Assembly: GCA_900556095.1 (NCBI GenBank)
Contig: USNU01000118.1
Coordinates: 1 to 5,155, forward strand
Origin: an uncultured Bacteroidales bacterium
GTDB taxonomy: Bacteria; Bacteroidota; Bacteroidia; Bacteroidales; Paludibacteraceae
Reading direction: 5' to 3'
Length of the DNA stretch: 5,155 nucleotides
Made by a program: the position numbers and the translations under genes. The notes below the pieces were generated by a model, which worked only from the letters and a program-made list of their open reading frames with translations, ran no database searches and was not told the DNA's origin. Positions 1 through 5,155 of the stretch are shown here, one piece after another. Within the stretch, counting starts at the first letter, position 1, and every line of letters begins with the position of its first letter.

Positions 1-492
1 GATGAGGCAAATGAGATAGCACGTATCGTAGGTTTGGGCGCACTGAAATACTTTATTCTCAAAGTGGACCCGCGTAAGAATATGCTCTTCAACCCCGAAG
101 AGAGTATCGACTTCAACGGTAACACGGGTCCGTTTATCCAATATACCTACGCGCGTATTCAGAGTGTGTTGCGCAAGGCTGAGGCTAACCATGCCGCGCA
201 AGACTTTGGCGGTGTTAAGACGCTCAACGACAAGGAGTTAGCCCTTATCCAACGTTTGGCGGATTTCCCCGCTTCCGTGCGTCAGGCGGGCAATGACTTC
301 TCGCCGGCGGTGATTGCCAACTACGCATATTCGTTGGCGTGCGACTTCAACTCGTTCTATCACGACTACAGCATCCTCAATGAAGCGGATGCGAATGTCC
401 GCGCGTTGCGTCTGACGTTGTCTGCCACGGTGGCGAAAGTGATTCGCAGTGCAATGGCACTCCTCGGCATTGAGGTGCCCAATCGTATGTGA
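1..492 (+). CDS. argS: Arginyl-tRNA synthetase, C-terminal part (5' end outside window)
   Basis: This is the last 163 residues of cytoplasmic arginyl-tRNA synthetase, the class I enzyme that joins arginine to tRNA-Arg using ATP. The frame is open from base 1 and ends at TGA 490-492. The visible part contains the family-typical stretch FNGNTGPFIQYTYARIQSVL (visible residues 38-57), where the catalytic core passes into the helical DALR anticodon-binding domain that fills the rest. The end, GIEVPNRM, resembles the usual ArgS C-terminus, which finishes in -RM. ArgS proteins are typically about 550-600 residues, so roughly 400 or more N-terminal residues, including the nucleotide-binding HIGH-type motif, lie upstream of the window. 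There is no hairpin terminator between its stop and the next gene 29 bases on, so readthrough into that gene is possible. Identification is confident from the motif and domain order. Confidence 0.96.
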   Translation, partial: DEANEIARIVGLGALKYFILKVDPRKNMLFNPEESIDFNGNTGPFIQYTYARIQSVLRKAEANHAAQDFGGVKTLNDKELALIQRLADFPASVRQAGNDFSPAVIANYAYSLACDFNSFYHDYSILNEADANVRALRLTLSATVAKVIRSAMALLGIEVPNRM

Positions 493-521
493 TTTTAACT
501 ATGTATAAATTCTGTTGTATT

Positions 522-1649
522 ATGAAAAAGAGTATATTCTTGGCTGCTTTAGCGGTCGTGGTGGCTGTATGTACCGGTTGCGACAAGGAGCGTCAAACAC
601 CTACGCATGATACCACCGCACTTTGGCCGGCAATGAGCAATGAAACGGGAAATTATGGTTACATCAATGAAAAGGGAGTCTTTGTAATTCCTGCTACTTA
701 CGATGAGGCCGCCGGCTTTTCGTGTGGTTATGCATGGGTGTTGTCGGGAAAAAATCTTTTTTATATTGATACCAAAGGCAAGATGCAGGATGCGCCATAT
801 TTCAACGAGGCGGATTATTTCTTCCATAAGTATGCATGTGTGAAATTAGACGACTTGTACGGTATGCTCAATACCAAGTTTAAGTACGTTATCCAACCTA
901 CGTTTAATGATTTGGGGCGTATGGGAGATAATGGTTTGGCGGCTGCACAACTGACTGAAGATGGTTTGTTCGGCTATGTGAATAGTAAGGGCAAATGGGT
1001 TATACAGCCGGTTTACGAGGATGCGGAAATGTTCCAAGACGGAATAGCGGTCATAGAGTTGGGCGATAAGGACGGCGTGATTAATGCAAATGGCGAGTTT
1101 CTTATTCCGCCTACGTATGACAAATTGATGTATGTGGGCAGCAATATGGTGGCATTCCGGCTCAATAAGAAATGGGGCGTGTTGGATAAGAAGGGAGAAG
1201 TTCTGATTGCTCCTGTTTATGACGACCTCGGTACCATCGTGGATAATGACCTTCTGCCTGCTGCGCAAAACAGCAAGTCCGGCTATCTTAATCGTAAGGG
1301 GGATACAAAAATCGCCTTTATGTATCATTCCGTTTGGCCATTCTTTGAGGACTATGCATGGGTACAACAATCCGAGAATGGTGTGTGGATGTCTATCAAT
1401 ACCAAGGGGACCATTCAGTTCCCGCTGCAGAATAACGAGGAACCGATAACCGGTTTCCATAACGGACTGGCATTGGTTGCACGAACCCACTCTGATGATA
1501 ACGTAATTACTTATCGTTATATCAATGTACGGGGAGAACAGATTTACTCATGGGACGATTCTTCATCTCTTCGCAATGCTCCCATACGCGTAGTGGAAAA
1601 CGTGTCGCCTATAGAGATGACCTTGTATTTCGATTCACGCAATCTGTGA
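522..1649 (+). CDS. WG-repeat lipoprotein, probably outer-membrane anchored
   Basis: A 375-residue exported protein built almost wholly of WG repeats. Residues 1-20 form a lipoprotein signal: MKK, a hydrophobic core, then CTGC with cleavage expected before Cys20. The -3 position is Cys rather than the common Leu, which is tolerated in looser Bacteroidota lipoboxes. Residues 21-23 (DKE) follow the cysteine and loosely recall the surface-export signal of Bacteroidota lipoproteins. About nine repeat units follow, of the form G-Y/V-hydrophobic-N/D-x-K-G-x-hydrophobic-hydrophobic-P-x-Y-D/E, near residues 45, 80, 113, 150, 184, 218, 254, 287 and 332; the third to sixth are cleanest and the last three are degenerate. 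No enzyme domain is visible. I chose ATG 522 because it puts MKK directly before the hydrophobic core; the frame is also open from GTG 489 (overlapping the argS stop) and ATG 501, but those add a poor leader. No Shine-Dalgarno is present. WG-repeat function is poorly defined; scaffolding or binding is a guess. Confidence 0.88.
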   Translation: MKKSIFLAALAVVVAVCTGCDKERQTPTHDTTALWPAMSNETGNYGYINEKGVFVIPATYDEAAGFSCGYAWVLSGKNLFYIDTKGKMQDAPYFNEADYFFHKYACVKLDDLYGMLNTKFKYVIQPTFNDLGRMGDNGLAAAQLTEDGLFGYVNSKGKWVIQPVYEDAEMFQDGIAVIELGDKDGVINANGEFLIPPTYDKLMYVGSNMVAFRLNKKWGVLDKKGEVLIAPVYDDLGTIVDNDLLPAAQNSKSGYLNRKGDTKIAFMYHSVWPFFEDYAWVQQSENGVWMSINTKGTIQFPLQNNEEPITGFHNGLALVARTHSDDNVITYRYINVRGEQIYSWDDSSSLRNAPIRVVENVSPIEMTLYFDSRNL

Positions 1650-1666
1650 TGTTATTGCATACTCCG

Positions 1667-1707
1667 AAAAATGCACACCTGATACCACTCGGGTGTGCAT
1701 TTTTTTT
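1667..1707. terminator. Bidirectional intrinsic terminator between convergent genes
   Basis: The stem ATGCACACC (1671-1679) pairs perfectly with GGTGTGCAT (1692-1700) around a 12-base loop. It is extended by A/T pairs from the flanking A tract (1667-1670) and T tract. On the plus strand the stem runs into eight T (1700-1707), ending the WG-repeat gene, whose stop is 17 bases upstream. On the minus strand it runs into five T (1671-1667), and it begins directly at the stop codon of the convergent regulator gene (1706-1708), so it can serve both genes. Confidence 0.9.
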
Positions 1708-2869
1708 ACTGTCGGCTCATAGATCTATCCTTGTGTTCGCAGTATTCTGTGGGTGAACAACCGGCGATGGCGGTAAAGTTACGCCATGCACTGGTACGGG
1801 AGCGGTAGCCCGCATCATAGAACAAGGTTTGTAGGTTTTGTGCGGGGTTGCTACGTAGCTGCTCCTGTATATATGTTACACGGCGGCGGTTGATCATATC
1901 GGGGTAACTATCATAGCCTAATTGCTTGATGCCCAATTGCAAGTAGCGGCGGTTGGTGCAAACCATACGCACTAAGTCATCTTGTGTCAAGTCTGGATTC
2001 TGCCATATATCCGGATTATCCAACGCTATCTGGATGCGTTGCGAAACTTCTGTGATAACATCGGTCTTTTCTGTTGCTTCTTCTGATGATGGCAGTGCTT
2101 CCCCCGGCAAATCCAACGTTACTACCGGAGGCTGGTAATCCGCTTCTTCTGTCGGAGTGGGGCGTAGTACGTTCAGACGCACTACCAACTCGATGTACAA
2201 AATCAAAAGTGTCAGTCCGACATATAGTATTTCGTGTGCAATGTTTGCCCAAAAAAGACGCAGCCCGCGGCTGGCAAAATAGGTAACGGTCATACAGAGC
2301 GTAATGACCACAACTGCCCGTACCCATACCAATGGAGCGTTGCTGTTTCGCCAGTTGTGCTGCATCAGTAGAAGCCACACCCCGTAAGGAATAAAGATAA
2401 AGGTGAGCACAATACGCAGCCATACATTGGGTTCGCGGATATAGGTAACGATGTCGCTAAGGGTGTAAAGTGGACGGATATCAAAGTGGTGAAGCATTAG
2501 CAATGCTGCCATAAAGAATAGCCAAGGAGAGAGCAACAGCAATCCGCGTCGCCAGTCTATCCAGCCCGGGCGTAACATCTCTATAGGGTAGAGCCACAAT
2601 AGAAAGAAAATCAAAAATCCGAAGAGAATGATTATCGGATCCATCAGCAGAAAACCGCCGTCGTATTCTGGTGCACACAGGGCTAAGACGATCTCACCCA
2701 ATGAGGCAATGGCTGAGGTAAGAAAGAAAAAAGCGATGAATAGACGCGAACGATCGCTTTGTCGTTTATGTTCGGCAAAAACAATGTATGCTGCTACTGC
2801 TTCCAAAATCATATTTAGGAAGAAAAGCCCCAATGTGGTGGTATAGGTGTTGGATAAGGTTCCGAACAT
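1706..2869 (-). CDS. Membrane-embedded AraC-family transcriptional regulator
   Basis: A 387-residue protein joining a membrane bundle to an AraC/XylS-type DNA-binding domain. Seven hydrophobic segments are visible at about residues 11-32, 43-65, 76-96, 109-128, 148-168, 179-199 and 209-231. Basic residues in the loops after segments 1, 3 and 7 (EHKRQSDRSR, RPGWIDWRR, RLNVLR) and an acidic loop after segment 2 fit an N-out, C-in topology that puts the DNA-binding domain in the cytoplasm. A Pro/Glu-rich linker (about 236-270) leads to two helix-turn-helix units, about 295-316 and 344-368, ending in AGCSPTEY, the AraC signature GxSPxxY. The second recognition helix reads YRSRTSAWRNFTAIAG, with Trp where Phe is common. 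There is no separate periplasmic sensor domain, so any signal is probably sensed within or at the membrane (inference). The start ATG 2867-2869 lies just before segment 1. Targets are unknown; local autoregulation is possible but not shown. Confidence 0.88.
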   Translation of the reverse strand: MFGTLSNTYTTTLGLFFLNMILEAVAAYIVFAEHKRQSDRSRLFIAFFFLTSAIASLGEIVLALCAPEYDGGFLLMDPIIILFGFLIFFLLWLYPIEMLRPGWIDWRRGLLLLSPWLFFMAALLMLHHFDIRPLYTLSDIVTYIREPNVWLRIVLTFIFIPYGVWLLLMQHNWRNSNAPLVWVRAVVVITLCMTVTYFASRGLRLFWANIAHEILYVGLTLLILYIELVVRLNVLRPTPTEEADYQPPVVTLDLPGEALPSSEEATEKTDVITEVSQRIQIALDNPDIWQNPDLTQDDLVRMVCTNRRYLQLGIKQLGYDSYPDMINRRRVTYIQEQLRSNPAQNLQTLFYDAGYRSRTSAWRNFTAIAGCSPTEYCEHKDRSMSRQ

Positions 2870-2881
2870 AGAAAATGTGTA

Positions 2882-2922
2882 TATAAAAAACTGCTTAGCA
2901 ACTTGTTAAGCAGTTTTTTATA
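2882..2922 (-). terminator. Strong intrinsic terminator downstream of pepD
   Basis: A perfect 16-bp stem pairs TATAAAAAACTGCTTA (2882-2897) with its complement at 2907-2922 around a 9-base loop. Read on the minus strand, a GC-containing core CTGCTTA/TAAGCAG is followed by six T, the standard intrinsic terminator form, starting 14 bases after the pepD stop (2937-2939). The flanking A/T symmetry would also permit some termination on the plus strand, but no plus-strand gene needs it. The hairpin ends 12 bases before the start codon of the downstream regulator gene, so it should uncouple that gene from pepD unless there is readthrough. Confidence 0.9.
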
Positions 2923-2936
2923 GTTATGTGGCGTGT

Positions 2937-4382
2937 TTATAATGCTTTCAGTGTTGCTAACAGAAAATGGTAGAATTTCTGCACGGTCTTGATGTTTACA
3001 CGCTCATCGGGTGAGTGCGGGTGCTCGATGGTGGGACCGAACGAAATCATATCCAATCCCGGATAGTTACGTCCGATAATACCGCACTCCAAGCCTGCGT
3101 GAATGGTGATAACCCGCGCCTCTTGGTTGAACTCCTTTTTATAAATGTCTTTCATCACCTCAAGGATATGGCTGTGCAGGTTGGGTTTCCAACCAGGATA
3201 CGACCCGGAGAATTCCACCTGCGCACCTGCCAGCGAGAATGCTGACTCAATCACCGATTGCAGTTCCTCTTTGCGCGACTCAACCGATGAGCGGGTGAGA
3301 CAGTAAATGAGAATCTGTTTGCCTTGCATCTCTATCTTTGCCAGGTTGTTGCTTGTCTCGACTATATCGGGCATTTCGGGAATCATACGATATACGCCGT
3401 GCGGAACGAGAGTAACAGAATGAATCAGGAAATCCTGCACATCTTCGGGGAGTTCCACTTTCGGGCACTCCACTTCCTCCGCGGTCAGCGAGATATTATC
3501 CTCTACGCCGTCATATTCGCGGATAAAAAGGTCTTCGTAATCAGCTACCAAATCGAGTACATCGTCTTTGCTCTCGGCGGGGATAGTGATGAGTGCAATT
3601 GCCTCGCGCGGGATAGCATTGCGCAAACTGCCGCCCTCAACGTATGCGAGACGTGCTTCGTAGTTGGCTACTGCGTCTTTCAAGAATCGGAACAGCAGTT
3701 TGATGGCATTGGCACGCTGCATATTGATGTCGCAGCCTGAGTGTCCGCCTTTGCAACCGCGGATAGCTACGCGCAAAGCAATGTCGCCCTCCTCTGTATC
3801 CACGGGCTCGAAATCGAAAGTGGCAGTGGTATCTACACCGCCGGCGCAACCTACATATAGTTCGCCTTCGCTTTCCGAGTCGAGGTTAATCAAAGTCTTG
3901 CCTTTCAGCACACCGCCTTCGAGGGCAAACGCACCGTACATACCTGTCTCTTCGTCCACGGTAAAGAGTGCTTCCAAGGGCGGGTGTACCACGTCTTTGT
4001 CGGCAAGGATAGCCATTGCCGTTGCCACACCGATTCCGTTGTCTGCACCGAGAGTGGTTCCGTTGGCAGTAACCCATTCGCCGTTCTCTTCTACGTACGC
4101 TTCTATGGGATCTTTCTCAAAATCGAATACTTTGTCTGAATTCTTCTGTGGCACCATATCCAAGTGTCCTTGCAGGATAATACCCGGGTGGCTCTCCATT
4201 CCTGCGCTGGCAGGTTTGCGAATCAGGACGTTGCCAATCTCGTCCACAATGGTCTCCAGACCGAGGCTGCGACCGTAGTTGGCAAGGAAGTCAGAGATTT
4301 CTTTTTTCTTTCCACTGGGGCGTGGAATTTGGGTGAGGCTGTAGAAATTGTTCCACAAACTCTTTGGTTCGAGATTTTTCAT
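2937..4382 (-). CDS. pepD: Aminoacyl-histidine dipeptidase (peptidase M20C, PepD type)
   Basis: A cytoplasmic di-zinc metallopeptidase of clan MH, family M20C, that cleaves dipeptides, classically Xaa-His such as carnosine. At 481 residues it is close to the E. coli PepD length (about 485) and looks complete. Expected metal and catalytic residues are all present in order: GHLDMVP (zinc ligand His73, Asp75), LGADNGIG (bridging Asp114), DEETGM (catalytic base Glu144, ligand Glu145), NLDSE (Asp168) and HSPDE (His456). The assignment of roles is by analogy to characterised PepD enzymes. The lid/dimerisation domain spans roughly residues 200-390, and contains the usual GCKGGHSG at its start. No signal peptide is present. 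The ATG 4380-4382 gives an N-terminus, MKNLEPKSLWNNF, typical of the family, and no Shine-Dalgarno precedes it. It lies 86 bases behind ansA on the same strand without an obvious terminator between, so co-transcription is possible; a strong hairpin follows its stop. Dipeptide specificity beyond the family is not readable from sequence. Confidence 0.95.
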   Translation of the reverse strand: MKNLEPKSLWNNFYSLTQIPRPSGKKKEISDFLANYGRSLGLETIVDEIGNVLIRKPASAGMESHPGIILQGHLDMVPQKNSDKVFDFEKDPIEAYVEENGEWVTANGTTLGADNGIGVATAMAILADKDVVHPPLEALFTVDEETGMYGAFALEGGVLKGKTLINLDSESEGELYVGCAGGVDTTATFDFEPVDTEEGDIALRVAIRGCKGGHSGCDINMQRANAIKLLFRFLKDAVANYEARLAYVEGGSLRNAIPREAIALITIPAESKDDVLDLVADYEDLFIREYDGVEDNISLTAEEVECPKVELPEDVQDFLIHSVTLVPHGVYRMIPEMPDIVETSNNLAKIEMQGKQILIYCLTRSSVESRKEELQSVIESAFSLAGAQVEFSGSYPGWKPNLHSHILEVMKDIYKKEFNQEARVITIHAGLECGIIGRNYPGLDMISFGPTIEHPHSPDERVNIKTVQKFYHFLLATLKAL

Positions 4383-4442
4383 ATTAGTTGGCTTTGTTTA
4401 ATCACAATGTTCTGTTTTTTTGTGCCGTTTTGCCCGAAAGAA

Positions 4443-4460
4443 ATTAATTGGGTAATTAAT
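4443..4460. repeat. AT-rich inverted repeat between ansA and pepD
   Basis: ATTAATT (4443-4449) and AATTAAT (4454-4460) form a perfect 7-bp dyad around GGGT. It starts 8 bases after the ansA stop on the minus strand and 60 bases before the pepD start. The stem has no G or C and is followed by only a broken T run (TTTCTTTC) on the minus strand, so it is a poor terminator. It could be an operator half-site pair, or chance in AT-rich intergenic DNA. Confidence 0.4.
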
Positions 4461-4468
4461 GTCCGTTT

Positions 4469-5155
4469 TCACGGTTCCAGTACACTTTCGGCGTTGCCGG
4501 CGGCAGGAACGGTCAATTCTCCGCAAAGGGTTTTCTGAAGCCGTTTCTTGACGGGGTCTATGTCATCCGGATTTTCACCAAGCAGGTACATCATCTTCGT
4601 GAGCAATGCCTCGGTGGTGATATCGTAGCCCGAGATAACACCCGCTTTGAGCAGATTCATAGATACAGCATAGCGTCCCATCTCTACCGACCCCGTATTG
4701 CACTGAGTCTTGTTTACGATGATGATACCGCGGTTCACCGCATTGCGCAGTTGCCTATACAACCACTCCGACGAGGGCGCATTGCCCGCACCGAAAGTTT
4801 CCAACACCAATCCGCGCAAACCGGGGGTGGTCAGCACTTGGTGCACGATAGACTCTTGTATGCCGGGAAATAGTTTCAATACACCTACATTCTGGTCGGT
4901 CTTTACGCGCAGGCGGAGAGGCTGGCTCGGGTCGTTGTAGTGAATGAGGTGGGGCTGGTAGGTGATATGTACACCCGCCTTGGCAAGAGCAGGGTAGTTG
5001 TAGGAATTAAACGCTGAAAAATGTTCAGCATTGCGCTTTGTGGTGCGGTTGCCGCGAAATAGTCTGTCCTCAAAGAATATCGTTACTTCCGGCACTATCG
5101 GGTTCCCGTATTCGTCCTTGGCTGCGGCTATTTCAATGGCTGTCAATAGGTTCTC
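4469..5155 (-). CDS. ansA: L-asparaginase, type I (cytoplasmic), C-terminal part (5' end outside window)
   Basis: The last 228 residues of a type I asparaginase, which hydrolyses L-asparagine to aspartate and ammonia. The frame is open to the window edge, starting ENLLTAIEIAA, and stops at TGA (4471-4469). Visible features are RLFRGNRTTK (visible residues 31-40), whose Lys40 aligns with the catalytic lysine of the family; GLVLETFGAGNAP (114-126) at the start of the C-terminal subdomain; and NKTQCNTGSVEMGRYA (148-163), matching the region that forms the allosteric asparagine site in E. coli AnsA, including its cysteine. The N-terminal catalytic threonines and the Thr-Asp pair are upstream of the window. 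E. coli AnsA has 338 residues, so about a third is missing. The type I motifs separate it from the periplasmic type II enzymes, but the absent N-terminus means a signal peptide cannot be excluded directly. It is the upstream neighbour of pepD on the same strand. Confidence 0.95.
   Translation of the reverse strand, partial: ENLLTAIEIAAAKDEYGNPIVPEVTIFFEDRLFRGNRTTKRNAEHFSAFNSYNYPALAKAGVHITYQPHLIHYNDPSQPLRLRVKTDQNVGVLKLFPGIQESIVHQVLTTPGLRGLVLETFGAGNAPSSEWLYRQLRNAVNRGIIIVNKTQCNTGSVEMGRYAVSMNLLKAGVISGYDITTEALLTKMMYLLGENPDDIDPVKKRLQKTLCGELTVPAAGNAESVLEP

Noticed and set aside
470..503. Candidate Bacteroidota-type promoter (TTG 470-472, TAACTATG 496-503) for the WG-repeat gene
   Set aside because: One mismatch in the -7 element and a 23-base spacer make it too weak to list as a feature; it is mentioned only as a possibility.
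846..1490. Long open frame (214 codons) on the minus strand inside the WG-repeat gene
   Set aside because: It lies fully antisense to a gene with clear signal peptide and repeats, has no recognisable domain, and its openness follows from the repeat codon pattern of the opposite strand.
522..1649. The repeats as a tandem DNA repeat or a sign of recent duplication
   Set aside because: The WG units match only at a few protein positions and diverge strongly at DNA level, so they are old protein repeats, not a DNA repeat array.
2016..2423. 135-codon minus-strand open frame overlapping the regulator gene
   Set aside because: It is the same strand in another frame within the membrane-helix region; the translation lacks domains and the overlapping frame has seven helices and an AraC domain.
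3664..4278. 204-codon plus-strand open frame opposite pepD
   Set aside because: It is antisense to the catalytic region of a complete, motif-verified enzyme, and its Ser/Pro/Ala-rich translation is typical of a shadow frame.
1..5155. Mobile element, CRISPR, phage or defence system
   Set aside because: No transposase, integrase, direct-repeat array, toxin-antitoxin pair or nuclease/helicase gene is visible; every coding region is accounted for by a housekeeping, lipoprotein or regulator gene.

Overview
The window looks like an ordinary chromosomal segment from a member of the Bacteroidota, most likely the order Bacteroidales. Three things point there. The proteins have the flavour of that group: a bacteroidal-type arginyl-tRNA synthetase tail, a WG-repeat lipoprotein with an acidic, lysine-containing stretch just after the lipid-bearing cysteine, and an AraC-type regulator carried on a bundle of membrane helices. 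None of the three visible gene starts has a Shine-Dalgarno sequence; they sit behind A/T-rich leaders, which is usual in that phylum. Base composition is near balanced with AT-rich gaps between genes. Genus cannot be fixed by reading alone.

Layout, left to right. The 3' end of argS (plus strand, 1-492) is followed after 29 bases by a plus-strand gene for a lipoprotein made almost entirely of WG repeats (522-1649). A strong hairpin with T tracts on both sides (1667-1707) then separates this gene from a convergent minus-strand gene (1706-2869), which encodes a protein with seven membrane helices and a C-terminal AraC/XylS DNA-binding domain. Behind it on the same strand is a gene for a PepD-type M20C aminoacyl-histidine dipeptidase (2937-4382), closed by a 16-bp perfect-stem terminator (2882-2922). 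The window ends inside a minus-strand type I (cytoplasmic) L-asparaginase gene (4469-5155), cut at its 5' end.

How they fit together. ansA and pepD run in the same direction with 86 bases between them and no convincing terminator, so they may be co-transcribed. Together they would release amino acids from peptides and deamidate asparagine, a plausible but inferred amino-acid salvage pair. The membrane-bound AraC regulator has no recognisable target here. Its start codon is only 12 bases from the pepD terminator hairpin, which leaves its promoter unexplained. argS and the WG-repeat gene may be co-transcribed, with no evident functional link.

I saw no RNA gene, CRISPR array, insertion sequence, prophage gene or defence system. 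No gap between genes exceeds 90 bases. I did not find a convincing undescribed system; the points most worth checking are the seven-helix AraC regulator, the missing room for its promoter, and the possible surface location of the WG-repeat lipoprotein.
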